Below, one piece after another: positions 34,320-42,677 of a stretch of DNA of 64,000 bases. This DNA is from CBDCFV01 sp965203835 (lineage in GTDB: Bacteria > Chloroflexota > Dehalococcoidia > Lucifugimonadales > UBA3495). Under the pieces are notes generated by a model, which was not told the DNA's origin, did no database searches, and worked only from the letters and a program-made list of their open reading frames with translations. Location of the stretch: contig OZ241919.1 in assembly GCA_965203835.1 (NCBI GenBank), positions 186,001 to 250,000 on the forward strand. The letters run 5' to 3'. Position 1 is the first letter of the stretch. Each line of letters opens with the position of its first letter. The translations under genes and the position numbers were made by a program.

Positions 34320-35852
34320 TTAATGGCGGAAGTGCCGTACTCCCGTAAACACCATAGCCAGGCCGTGTTTGTTGGCAGCTTCGATTACCTCGTCGTCCCG
34401 GATAGACCCGCCGGGTTGAACTATGGCAGTGACTCCAGCATCCGCCGCAAGCTCAATGTTGTCCGGGAAAGGGAAGAAAGCGTCGGAAGCCAGGACGCTC
34501 CCCTTGGACTTTTCCCCTGCCGAACGGCCCGACAGATGGACGCTGACCACCCGGTTGGGCTGCCCAGCCCCCATGCCGACGAGTGTCCGGTCTTTGGCGA
34601 AGACTATCGCATTCGACTTGATGTGCTTGGCAGCGGTCCAAGCAAAGCCCAGGTCTTCCAGTTCGGCGGCGGTCGGAGCGCGCCCGGTTACAGTCTTCCA
34701 CTCAGCGGGGTCTTCGGCCAACGTGTCCGGTGTTTGCACCAGCAGTCCGCCGGTGAGCGGACGCACGTCGTAGGGTTGGTCTTCAATCCCCTGCCGCACT
34801 TGGAGAATACGCAAGTTGCGTTTGCGCTGCAAAATCTCCAAGGCGTCGGGAGCGTATCCCGGCGCGACCACCACCTCGTAAAACACCGGACCCATCGCAT
34901 CAGCGGCTTCCACGGTGACGGTGCGGTTGAAACCCACTATGCCACCGAAAGCGGATACGGAGTCTCCTTCGTAGGCCCGCCTGTAGGCCTCGGCTTGGTC
35001 TGCATGGCTGGCCAGTCCACAGGGGTTGGTGTGCTTGATGACCGCAACGGTGGGCTGGTCGAAGTCACAGACCACCCGCCAAGCCGCGTCGGCGTCCATC
35101 AGGTTGTTGAACGACAATTCCCGCCCGTGAAGTTGCTCGGCGCGGGCTATACCGCCTGATGCTTGTCCGACTGGGATGTACAAGGCGCCCTGCTGATGGG
35201 GGTTCTCGCCGTACCGCAGGCCGGCAACCTTGGTGAAGGACAACTCCAAGGCGTCCGGCATGGAACCGTCACCTTGGCCGTCCTGGTTGAGGTATCCGGT
35301 AACGGCGGTATCGTACTGAGAAACGTGGTGGAACGCTTTTGCTGCCAAGCCGCGGCGTTCCTCCATGCTCAGGCCGCCTCCCATCAGACGTTCCGCTACC
35401 CAGGAATAGTCCGCCGGGTCAACCACCACAACGACGGACGGGAAGTTCTTGGCGGCGGCTCGCAGCATGGTGGGGCCGCCGATGTCGATGTTCTCCAAGG
35501 CATCATCCAGGGTGACGTCCGGGTTGCTGATGGTGGATACGAATGGGTATAGATTGACCGCCACGAGGTCAATGGTCTCTATGCCATGCTCCGCCAGTTC
35601 CGCCACATGGTCAGCGGACTCACGGCGGGCCAATATGCCGGCGTGGACCACCGGATGCAGGGTCTTGACTCTCCCCTCGAGGATTTCAGGCGATCCGGTG
35701 ACATCGGCCACTTGCCGCACGGGAAGGCCCCCTTCCTGAGACAGAGTGCGGTGAGTGCCGCCTGTGCTTACCAACTCGAATCCCGAGCCGGAGATGGCCC
35801 GGGCGAACTCAATAACACCTGTCTTGTCGTAAACGCTTATCAGTGCTTTCAA
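34320..35852 (-). CDS. purH: Bifunctional AICAR formyltransferase/IMP cyclohydrolase
   Basis: 510 residues from a TTG at 35852 with GAGGTG upstream; the open frame extends further into purM but that extension is not conserved. N-terminal IMP cyclohydrolase domain (KALISVYDKTG start, STGGT, ILEGRVKTLHP, NLYPF), C-terminal AICAR transformylase (LRYGENPHQQGA, KHTNPCGLA, SDAFFPFPD). Last two steps of IMP synthesis. The start is 19 nt past the purM stop; third gene of a purF-purM-purH operon. Confidence 0.96.
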   Translation of the reverse strand: MKALISVYDKTGVIEFARAISGSGFELVSTGGTHRTLSQEGGLPVRQVADVTGSPEILEGRVKTLHPVVHAGILARRESADHVAELAEHGIETIDLVAVNLYPFVSTISNPDVTLDDALENIDIGGPTMLRAAAKNFPSVVVVVDPADYSWVAERLMGGGLSMEERRGLAAKAFHHVSQYDTAVTGYLNQDGQGDGSMPDALELSFTKVAGLRYGENPHQQGALYIPVGQASGGIARAEQLHGRELSFNNLMDADAAWRVVCDFDQPTVAVIKHTNPCGLASHADQAEAYRRAYEGDSVSAFGGIVGFNRTVTVEAADAMGPVFYEVVVAPGYAPDALEILQRKRNLRILQVRQGIEDQPYDVRPLTGGLLVQTPDTLAEDPAEWKTVTGRAPTAAELEDLGFAWTAAKHIKSNAIVFAKDRTLVGMGAGQPNRVVSVHLSGRSAGEKSKGSVLASDAFFPFPDNIELAADAGVTAIVQPGGSIRDDEVIEAANKHGLAMVFTGVRHFRH

Positions 35853-35871
35853 CCGTCTGTACACCTCATGA

Positions 35872-36888
35872 TTAGCGAAAAATGACCTGCGCATCCCCTT
35901 CACGAAGGGTAACCTGTCCCACCACCACCGCGTCAGGGACTGACTGCTGAACGAAGCCCAAGGCCTCCTCATCGCAGACTGCTACCATGCCGATCCCCAT
36001 GTTGAACACCCGGTACATCTCTTCGGAAGTTACCGCTCCTTCACGCTCTATGATCTGAAATATAGGCTGCGCCGTCCAGGACTCCAATCGAAATTCCGCC
36101 GCCAGGTGCCCCGGCAGGACTGGAGGCATTTTGCCAGGCAATCCGCCCCCGGTGATGTGGGCCAGACCCTTCAAGCTGCCCAGCACGGGCTCCAACAGGG
36201 GGAAGTAACACCTGTGCCGGACCAGCAACTCCTCTCCCAGTTGGTGGCCCAGTTCATCATAACGCCGGAACAGGACTGAGGGATTTTCATCAATGCCAAA
36301 GACCCGCCGCACCAGTGAGAATCCGTTGGTATGTACTCCGCTGGAAGGTACCCCGACAAGGTAGTCCCCGGCCCGCATCGTTTTTCCGTTGATCAATTCA
36401 TCGGCCTCTGCCGCGCCGACCACGAACCCGGCCAAGTCCAGATCGTCCTGGGCATAGGTCCCCGGCATCTGGGCCGTTTCCCCGCCGATTAAAGCGCATC
36501 CAACATCCCTGCAACCCCATACAATGCCGCGCAACAAGGTTTCCATGGCTTGGGAGTCCAAGGAACTGAAAGCGATGTAGTCCAGGAAAAAGAGGGGCTT
36601 GGCCCCCCGGGTCAGGATGTCGTTGACATTGAGGGTAACCAAGTCTTGCCCGACCGACTCGTAATGGCCCAGATGGGCCGCAATTTTGAGCTTGGTCCCC
36701 ACACCGTCGGCGCTGGCCACCAACACAGGCTGCCGGTAGCCGCCAAGCTTGAACAGGCCGGCAAACCCTCCCTGCGGGTCGAGCACCTCCGGCCCATGGG
36801 TTATTGCCGAAAAAGCCTTGATACGGTCTTTCAAGGCATCCATCTCATCCAGGTCAACCCCGGACGAGCGGTAAGCCTGGCTGGACAA
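35872..36888 (-). CDS. purM: Phosphoribosylformylglycinamidine cyclo-ligase
   Basis: 338 residues from a TTG at 36888 preceded by GGGAGGT at the right distance; the frame continues upstream to 36927 without a good site. YRSSGVDLDEMDALKDRIK, SADGVGTKL, GGETAQMPG and ITGGGLPGKMPPVLP are diagnostic of PurM. Converts FGAM to AIR with ATP. Follows purF by 66 nt. Confidence 0.96.
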   Translation of the reverse strand: MSSQAYRSSGVDLDEMDALKDRIKAFSAITHGPEVLDPQGGFAGLFKLGGYRQPVLVASADGVGTKLKIAAHLGHYESVGQDLVTLNVNDILTRGAKPLFFLDYIAFSSLDSQAMETLLRGIVWGCRDVGCALIGGETAQMPGTYAQDDLDLAGFVVGAAEADELINGKTMRAGDYLVGVPSSGVHTNGFSLVRRVFGIDENPSVLFRRYDELGHQLGEELLVRHRCYFPLLEPVLGSLKGLAHITGGGLPGKMPPVLPGHLAAEFRLESWTAQPIFQIIEREGAVTSEEMYRVFNMGIGMVAVCDEEALGFVQQSVPDAVVVGQVTLREGDAQVIFR

Positions 36889-36954
36889 TTGTGTTACCTC
36901 CCACCTGGACCGCCGCCGATTGGGCAAGCGGTCGCACCACCCTGAAACGTCAAT

Positions 36955-38463
36955 TCACGAAGCCTGAGCCTCGGATTCTACGGGCGGCAACCCGCTGAGG
37001 ACCAGCTTGGATAGTTCCAGTTGCACCGGCACCGGGTAGTTGCCGGTGAAACAAGCATCGCAGAAGCCGCCTTTAGCTCCGCCGACAACGTTCATCAACC
37101 CATCGACGCTCAAGTAACCGAGAGAGTTCGCCCCGATCATGTCACGAATTTCTTCGACGCTTTTATTCGCAGCGACCAATTCGCTGCGACTCGCCATGTC
37201 CACTCCCATAAAACAGGGGTGCTGGATAGGTGGAGCGCAAACCCGCATGTGAATTTCGGCCGCCCCGGCCCTCCGAAGAAGGCCCACGACATGGGGCGTG
37301 GTAGTACCCCTGACAATGCTGTCGTCGACGACGATGAGCCTCTGCCCCGCTATCACCTCGGCAAGCGGATTGAATTTCTGCCTGACGCCCAAGTCCCTCA
37401 GCCGCTGCTCCGGTTCGATAAAGGTCCTGCCTACATACCGGTTCTTGATAAGTCCCTCACTGTATGGGATACCCGATTCTCTGGCATAACCTACCGCCGC
37501 GGCAGTGGATGAGTCGGGTATTCCGATGACCAAGTCGGCTTCTACCGGGTGTTCCCGCGCCAATTGGGCACCGAGTTCCTGCCGTACTGAATGCACCAAC
37601 TGGTCGTCCATCATGCTGTCGGGACGCGCGAAATAGATAAACTCGAAAACACACAGGGCACGCGGTCTTGAACTACCCGTCCACTTGGTCGAGCGCATGC
37701 CCTCCGGACCGATGACAATCACCTCTCCTGGGGCAACCTCCCTCAAGTATGCGGCCCCAAGGTGGTCCAGAGCGCAGGTCTCAGACGCGATTACCCAGCC
37801 GCCATCGATCCGCCCCAAGCAGAGCGGCCGTATACCGAGCGGGTCACGGGCGGCGATCAGGGTGTCTTCAGTCAACGCCACCATGGAATAAGCGCCCTCG
37901 AAGTGGCGCATACAATGGAACACCCGATCTGCCCAATCCATGCCCGGGGCGTTGGCCAGCATGAGGGCCATAACCTCGGTGTCCGTGGTGGAGCTAAAGG
38001 TGCAACTCCAGTCACGCTGGAGCTGGCTCCTCAATTGGAGCGAGTTTATGATGTTGCCGTTGTTGGCCAAGGCCAACCGCCCGTGGCGGCCTTCGACCAA
38101 GTGAGGCTGGGCGTTGGACAGTACACTGCTGCCCGTGGTGGAGTAGCGGGTATGGCCAATGGCCATTTCACCTGAGAGGGGATAAAAGTCCGGCTCGCGG
38201 AATACTTGGGTGACCAATCCCATTTCCGCGTGGACGTTAATGGTCTCCCCGTTGGAAGCGGCGATACCGGCGCTCTCCTGGCCGCGGTGTTGCAAAGCAA
38301 ACAGGCCGAAGAAAGCCAAGTGACTGGCCTCTCCATCCGGCGCGTAAACGGCGACTACGCCGCATTCCTCTTCAGGATGGTCGGACAGGTCAGGGCGCGC
38401 ACTATTATAGCCCGCGTGAGATCGGGAAGGGGCCGCAACGAGGGACTCGCGCTCGTTACTCAC
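36955..38463 (-). CDS. purF: Amidophosphoribosyltransferase
   Basis: 502 residues from a GTG. A propeptide of about 33 residues precedes the catalytic C34 (EEECGVVAVY); processing exposes the Ntn nucleophile. Glutaminase motifs GHTRYST and LANNGNI, PRTase motif VVDDSIVRGTT, and C-terminal cysteines (FCDACFTGNYPVP) as in iron-sulfur B. subtilis-type PurF. First committed step of purine synthesis. There is no Shine-Dalgarno, and a predicted -10 box ends 7 nt before the start codon, suggesting a leaderless mRNA. Confidence 0.95.
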   Translation of the reverse strand: MSNERESLVAAPSRSHAGYNSARPDLSDHPEEECGVVAVYAPDGEASHLAFFGLFALQHRGQESAGIAASNGETINVHAEMGLVTQVFREPDFYPLSGEMAIGHTRYSTTGSSVLSNAQPHLVEGRHGRLALANNGNIINSLQLRSQLQRDWSCTFSSTTDTEVMALMLANAPGMDWADRVFHCMRHFEGAYSMVALTEDTLIAARDPLGIRPLCLGRIDGGWVIASETCALDHLGAAYLREVAPGEVIVIGPEGMRSTKWTGSSRPRALCVFEFIYFARPDSMMDDQLVHSVRQELGAQLAREHPVEADLVIGIPDSSTAAAVGYARESGIPYSEGLIKNRYVGRTFIEPEQRLRDLGVRQKFNPLAEVIAGQRLIVVDDSIVRGTTTPHVVGLLRRAGAAEIHMRVCAPPIQHPCFMGVDMASRSELVAANKSVEEIRDMIGANSLGYLSVDGLMNVVGGAKGGFCDACFTGNYPVPVQLELSKLVLSGLPPVESEAQAS

Positions 38464-38469
38464 AACGTC

Positions 38470-38498
38470 ATTCTAGGTTGCCGAATAGAGTTGGTCAA
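38470..38498 (-). promoter_or_regulatory. Promoter of the purF operon (leaderless)
   Basis: Minus strand: TTGACC (38498-38493), 17-nt spacer, TAGAAT (38475-38470). Transcription should begin about 7 nt later, at or within a base or two of the GTG start at 38463. No obvious purine riboswitch or PurR-like palindrome fits between. Confidence 0.65.
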
Positions 38499-38582
38499 CC
38501 ATGTAACAACTGAACGCAAAGGCATTTTCATTCTCTCTGCATCCGGAATCAGGCTGTAGAGAGGGACATATCTGATACACAA

Positions 38583-39236
38583 TCAGGGAGAAGACTTTGG
38601 CATGACGGTTACCTTGCGGTTTTCACCCATGCCCGTGCTTTCCGTAGTGACGCCGCCATGACCGGAAAGTGTAGTGTGCACGATGCGGCGGTCCGCCGGA
38701 CTCATCGGTTCGAGAGTTACGGCCCTGTTGGTCTGGACTACGCGGGCAGCAACCTTGTTAGCCATGTCCCGCAGCGAATTTTCCCGCCGTTGCCTGTACC
38801 GCTCCACATCCAGGACAACCCGCACTCCTTCCCCGACCTGCTTTCGGACAATCAAGTTGACCAGGAACTGCAAGGACTGGAGAGTCTGGCCCCTGCGGCC
38901 AATCAACAAGCCGGAGTCCTCGCCGGTCAAGTCGATTATGGGCCCGCCAACTTCAGGGTCGTTGGCGGCTCTGAGGGTCCGGTTGACGTTCACCTTGGCG
39001 GTTTGAAGAATCCGGCTGACGGTCTCGACCGCGACGGCCGCAGCCCCGCCGCCCGGCTCATCGCGGGAAATCTTGGTAACACGCACCCTGGCGAGTTCCG
39101 CGCCGATGCCCAGGAACCCTGACTTGCCCCTACTTAGTATTTCTACCTCGGCCTCGTCGCGGTCGACGTCTAGCTCTTTCAGAGCCAACTCGGTTGCTTC
39201 TTCGACGGTGCGGGCGCTCATGACGCGTACTTCCAT
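38583..39236 (-). CDS. jag: Jag/KhpB RNA-binding protein (R3H-KH)
   Basis: 217 residues from the ATG at 39236 (GGGAG upstream). N-terminal Jag domain (ARTVEEATELALKELDV, LSRGKSGFLGIGAELARVRV), a KH domain with GRRGQTLQSLQFLVN and a C-terminal R3H domain (DLERYR-like VERYRQRRENSLRDMA; SPADRRIVHTTLS). Binds RNA with KhpA and influences cell elongation in Firmicutes. The first 107 nt overlap the 3' end of yidC in another frame. Confidence 0.93.
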   Translation of the reverse strand: MEVRVMSARTVEEATELALKELDVDRDEAEVEILSRGKSGFLGIGAELARVRVTKISRDEPGGGAAAVAVETVSRILQTAKVNVNRTLRAANDPEVGGPIIDLTGEDSGLLIGRRGQTLQSLQFLVNLIVRKQVGEGVRVVLDVERYRQRRENSLRDMANKVAARVVQTNRAVTLEPMSPADRRIVHTTLSGHGGVTTESTGMGENRKVTVMPKSSP

Positions 39237-40065
39237 GGTCTCCCATCTCCTTGGGCGGATCATCGTCCGCAGATTGGGCCGGCGCCGCGGGAGCGGCATC
39301 CGGCTTGGGGAACAACGGGAACAGCGGGGGAAGCTCTCCTCTTGGCGTCACCAGGACCTGGATACCTACGCCGATGACGTTGGACACTATCCAGTACATC
39401 GACAGGCCGACTGGGAATTGAATGGAGAAGAAAGCGATCATCACCGGCATCATCCACAACATCATAGTCTGGTTGGACTGCTGCCGGGGGTCTGTGGACG
39501 GGGTGATGGTCAACTTCTGCTGCACCCACGTGGACACAAAGACCAGTACCGGTACGGCTACTATGCTGACCGAAGACGGCGGCGCCCCGAGATCCATACC
39601 CAGGAACCCCGAGTCCAGCGGGACAGCCGGGTAAATGGGGAAGAGCGGTATCCACGAGTACAGCTTCTGGGACAGCCCCACCAGGTCGTCGGGCGAGGCG
39701 AACAACGTCTGTATCAGCACCCGGAACAACCCGATCAGGATGGGCATCTGCACTACCAGCGGCCCCAGGCAGCCAATGGGATTGACCCCCGCCTCCCGGT
39801 ACATCCGCATGGTCTCCTGGGAAATCCTGCCGCGGTCGTTCCTGTAGCGTTCCTGGATTTCCCGCAACCTGGGCTGAAGCACACTCATGGCCCGCATTTG
39901 CTTGATCTGCTTCAGCGTCAGGGGCATCGTGACTCCGCGCACGATGATGGTAAAGAGGATGATGGCGATGCCCATCTGGTTGAAGCTGATCACATACAAC
40001 ACCATCAAGGTGTTGAGCATCGGCCTGATGATCAGTTCGGTCCATAGTACAAAAAAGGCGTCCAA
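39130..40065 (-). CDS. yidC: YidC/Oxa1-family membrane protein insertase
   Basis: 311 residues from a TTG behind AGGTAGG. Short Gram-positive-type YidC without the large periplasmic P1 domain. Conserved Arg in IIVRGVTMPLTLKQIKQMR (hydrophilic groove), the C1 coiled hairpin EIQERYRNDRGRI and five membrane helices, with GCLGPLVVQMPILIGLF in the middle. The last 36 residues contain 14 Arg and overprint the start of jag; such basic tails bind ribosomes in Oxa1/YidC2. No cleavable lipoprotein signal is evident. Confidence 0.93.
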   Translation of the reverse strand: MDAFFVLWTELIIRPMLNTLMVLYVISFNQMGIAIILFTIIVRGVTMPLTLKQIKQMRAMSVLQPRLREIQERYRNDRGRISQETMRMYREAGVNPIGCLGPLVVQMPILIGLFRVLIQTLFASPDDLVGLSQKLYSWIPLFPIYPAVPLDSGFLGMDLGAPPSSVSIVAVPVLVFVSTWVQQKLTITPSTDPRQQSNQTMMLWMMPVMIAFFSIQFPVGLSMYWIVSNVIGVGIQVLVTPRGELPPLFPLFPKPDAAPAAPAQSADDDPPKEMGDHGSTRHERPHRRRSNRVGSERARRRPRRGRGRNTK

Positions 40066-40100
40066 AAAGGCCTACCTATTAACCTGGTTCTCAGAGGGAA

Positions 40101-41126
40101 TTAGCATTTGGCGCCGGTTTCGGTGTTGTAGCACCAAGCCTCGCTCAAGTCGAGCCTGCTGGTCGTGCTGCCTCTCAGGTCCAGCCTGACCACGGTGCTC
40201 CCAAGGGTACCCACGTACAAAGTCCTGCCTTCCACAAAGAGTGGCGCCCTGATCTCTGCATCACCGACAAATTCCGAGTCGATCAGCCGGTCCGCATCGG
40301 CGCCCGACCCGCTGACGTCGAGCAGGACCACCCTGCCGTTCTTCGCCGCAACAACCAAGCTCCCAAGCATCAACGATGGCCTGGAAACGACGGGGGCGCC
40401 GACGTCATACTTCCAAAGCAGCTTGCCGCCCCTGTCAACCGCGTAAATGTTGCCGTCCATGGATGGAGCGAAAACGGTGCGGTCGTTGGCAACCGCTCCC
40501 GCCCAGAACCAGTGGTCTCCTTCCATTTCCCACCTAAGGCTGCCGCTGTCCGCGTCTAAGGCGTAAAGCTTCTTGTCAAATGAGCCAGCGACCACCATGT
40601 CCCGGAAAACCAAAGGTTTGCCGGCCACAATGCCCCCGGTCTTATAGCTCCACTCCAACAGACCGTCACGCAACGACACCGCATAGATGCTCCGGTCATG
40701 GGAACCAAAGTAGACCACGCCACGGTGAATGACCGGCGTGGACCAGATTTTGTCGCCGGTCTCGAAGGACCACCGCGGTTCCCCAGTGTCGGCTTGGTAA
40801 GCGTAGAGCCTGCCGTCTTCTGAACCTACCACCACTATGTTGGCCTCCCGGTCAAACGCCGGCCCTGAAACCAACGGAGGCATGTCCTCAAGGGGACCTT
40901 CGGGAGGGTCGTGCGGCCGCCGCCACCCGGTTTCATTGAACAAGCCGGTGGTCTTGTCGATGGCGTACAGATAGCCGTCAATGCCGCTGACGTATATCAG
41001 CCTGTCTCCCACGGCTGGATGGTCGTAAGCTCCCCGGATACCGCTTAACGAGGTCTGAGTGCACCCTGCCATGACGATGCCGGCAAGGACCGCCGTCATC
41101 CAAAAAGCGATGTTACGTAGGTTCAT
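40101..41126 (-). CDS. PQQ-like beta-propeller lipoprotein in the yidC operon
   Basis: 341 residues. Lipoprotein signal MNLRNIAFWMTAVLAGIVMAGC with C22, then about six PQQ-like blades (LYAYQADTGEPRWSFETG, IYAVSLRDGLLEWSYKTG, LYALDADSGSLRWEMEG, IYAVDRGGKLLWKYDVG). No PQQ-binding catalytic residues, so more like BamB than a dehydrogenase. Start codon overlaps the preceding lipoprotein stop (ATGA), and yidC follows after 35 nt. Inference: an extracytoplasmic partner in membrane protein insertion or folding. Confidence 0.9.
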   Translation of the reverse strand: MNLRNIAFWMTAVLAGIVMAGCTQTSLSGIRGAYDHPAVGDRLIYVSGIDGYLYAIDKTTGLFNETGWRRPHDPPEGPLEDMPPLVSGPAFDREANIVVVGSEDGRLYAYQADTGEPRWSFETGDKIWSTPVIHRGVVYFGSHDRSIYAVSLRDGLLEWSYKTGGIVAGKPLVFRDMVVAGSFDKKLYALDADSGSLRWEMEGDHWFWAGAVANDRTVFAPSMDGNIYAVDRGGKLLWKYDVGAPVVSRPSLMLGSLVVAAKNGRVVLLDVSGSGADADRLIDSEFVGDAEIRAPLFVEGRTLYVGTLGSTVVRLDLRGSTTSRLDLSEAWCYNTETGAKC

Positions 41127-41740
41127 CGGTCGCGCTCATCGGGGGCGAATGTCCACTTGACCGGCGGCGAAGGGGACCCGTCATCCCTCAAAGCGGTGAC
41201 TTGCCCCTGCTTGGTCATGATGAACACAACCCATTCTTCGTCGAGCTTGTATATGTCCGACAGGTCCGCATGGACCTGAGGCCAAGTGCCATTGACCCCG
41301 CGGACCACGCGCAGGTCGCGGTCCCTGATGGAGGTTATGGTCATTTGTTCAGTGCCGATTTGAATGGTCTGTCCAACGGCAAATCCCACGGCGTAGCTCA
41401 CCGTTAGAATGTCGTCCACATTGCTGAACGGCGCCCCTTCGTTGACGGTCTCCCCGGTTTTCACCGGCACCACCGCGGCGGCGGCAGGAGACCAACCGGA
41501 ACTGGGCTGGGAGAAAGAACCGGGCGTACACGCCAGCAACATCACGGCCAAGGGAAGTGCGACAACCACGGGCAATGCCCAGCTCCCATGCTTCCGGCTC
41601 TTTCGAGCGGAGAAGCCCCTGGCAACCCTATTGGCTATTGAGTAGCTGCGATGGACGATTCGGAACAAATCGATTGAGAAATAAGTTAAAGACAAATTCA
41701 AGGAACAGGATCGAAGCCCCGCCCTCCCCAAGGTTGGCAT
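41123..41740 (-). CDS. Uncharacterised lipoprotein in the yidC operon
   Basis: 205 residues if started at the ATG at 41740, which overlaps yidD by 43 nt; the hydrophobic segment PVVVALPLAVMLLAC would then begin near residue 57 with lipidated C71. A TTG at 41700 overlapping the yidD stop is an equally good start. After the Cys comes a low-complexity linker and a beta-rich domain of about 120 residues (VGQTIQIGTEQMTITSIRDRDLRVVRG) suggesting an SH3-like or baseplate-like fold. No family recognised. Coupled to the propeller gene by ATGA. Confidence 0.75.
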   Translation of the reverse strand: MPTLGRAGLRSCSLNLSLTYFSIDLFRIVHRSYSIANRVARGFSARKSRKHGSWALPVVVALPLAVMLLACTPGSFSQPSSGWSPAAAAVVPVKTGETVNEGAPFSNVDDILTVSYAVGFAVGQTIQIGTEQMTITSIRDRDLRVVRGVNGTWPQVHADLSDIYKLDEEWVVFIMTKQGQVTALRDDGSPSPPVKWTFAPDERDR

Positions 41741-41907
41741 CTGGCTATTCGTTTAAGCCCAAGCCAAACGCCCTTGATGGCGCCGTGTCGTCGTATAGCC
41801 TCCGTGGAGTAATGAGAGCACGTAGGGAGGTACCGGCAAGAGGATGGTATGTAAGGCGAAAGGGCGTGTTGGTAAAACCCAATGGCTAGGACCAAAACCT
41901 GTTTCAT
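41698..41907 (-). CDS. yidD: Membrane protein insertion efficiency factor YidD
   Basis: 69 residues with the YidD pattern: FYQHALSPYIPSSCRYLPTCSHYSTEAI and RIARCQPWGGRGFDPVP, including the three conserved Cys. Amphipathic membrane-associated protein that aids YidC-dependent insertion. Its ATG overlaps the rnpA stop (ATGA). Confidence 0.95.
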   Translation of the reverse strand: MKQVLVLAIGFYQHALSPYIPSSCRYLPTCSHYSTEAIRRHGAIKGVWLGLKRIARCQPWGGRGFDPVP

Positions 41908-42284
41908 CCAGTAGACCCCGTGACTGCCCCGTTTTCCGCCGGCAGCCCGTTAGTGGTGATCAACCGTGTACGGCGCAAAAGGTGTTCGGTTGCCCTGCGT
42001 AACTCCCGGTAGTCGGCAGCCTCCGTTCCTCTTCTCGCAATGAAAACGGCATCCGATCCGGGCTTCACATCAAGAATACGCACCGCTTCCCGCAGTCTTC
42101 GCTTGACACGATTCCTTACCACGGCGTTGCCAATGCGTTTGCTGACCTGGAACCCAAAGCGACTATGGTCCAGTCCATTATCAAGAACCCGGACCACCAG
42201 CAAACGATTTGCGGCGCTTCGGCCTTCTCGGTGGATTTGGGAGTACCGCTTACTTCCGGTGATACGGAACTTCCGCTGCATCAC
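41904..42284 (-). CDS. rnpA: Ribonuclease P protein component
   Basis: 126 residues from GTG 42284 (ATG 42281 is directly behind it). RnpA features: FGFQVSKRIGNAVVRNRVKR, the RNR motif and DAVFIARRG. Binds the RNase P RNA for 5' tRNA maturation. Starts 13 nt after rpmH; the C-terminal 20 residues are an unconserved tail. Confidence 0.94.
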   Translation of the reverse strand: MMQRKFRITGSKRYSQIHREGRSAANRLLVVRVLDNGLDHSRFGFQVSKRIGNAVVRNRVKRRLREAVRILDVKPGSDAVFIARRGTEAADYRELRRATEHLLRRTRLITTNGLPAENGAVTGSTG

Positions 42285-42297
42285 TTGATGCCGCCGG

Positions 42298-42435
42298 TCA
42301 TACTGTCAGGCGATGACGCCCTTTGAACCGGCGCCGCCTCAAAACAGCGCGACCGTCGGAGGTGCTGGAACGGGCCCGAAACCCGTGCACCCGGGCCCGG
42401 CGGCGTTTCTTGGGTTGATAAGTACGTTTAGGCAT
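42298..42435 (-). CDS. rpmH: 50S ribosomal protein L34
   Basis: 45 residues, found by translating the minus strand upstream of rnpA. It begins MPKRTYQPKKRRRARVHGF, continues RARSSTSDGRAVLRRRR and ends FKGRHRLTV, matching L34 over its full length. Head of the rpmH-rnpA-yidD-yidC-jag operon. dnaA is not adjacent; a divergent D-aminoacylase gene lies on the other side. Confidence 0.96.
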   Translation of the reverse strand: MPKRTYQPKKRRRARVHGFRARSSTSDGRAVLRRRRFKGRHRLTV

Positions 42436-42461
42436 ATTAAGTGGAAAACCTCAACCATCCG

Positions 42462-42491
42462 ATTATATGGCGGGCCAGAATACCCAGTCAA
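42462..42491 (-). promoter_or_regulatory. Promoter of the rpmH operon
   Basis: Minus strand: TTGACT (42491-42486), 18-nt spacer, perfect TATAAT (42467-42462). The expected start is about 20 nt before the rpmH ATG. The rest of the 242-bp gap to the divergent gene shows no DnaA-box cluster. Confidence 0.75.
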
Positions 42492-42677
42492 GGGAGAATG
42501 CCTTGGTCGGGAATAATAGTATCCGTATTCTCAAGGAAATCCGCGGCCAACGGTGAACCTGTCGGAGACCATCCCACCACCCGCACAGATTGATGTAAGA
42601 TAGCCCTGACGGGACTCTGCATGGACACCGGAAGACTTTGTTCAAGTCCCATTCACGCAAGGGCGCAAGGAGGCAAA

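Noticed and set aside
42436..42677. oriC next to rpmH
   Set aside because: The rpmH neighbourhood often adjoins dnaA, but here a D-aminoacylase gene is adjacent and no DnaA-box cluster is visible. The gap is explained by the rpmH promoter.
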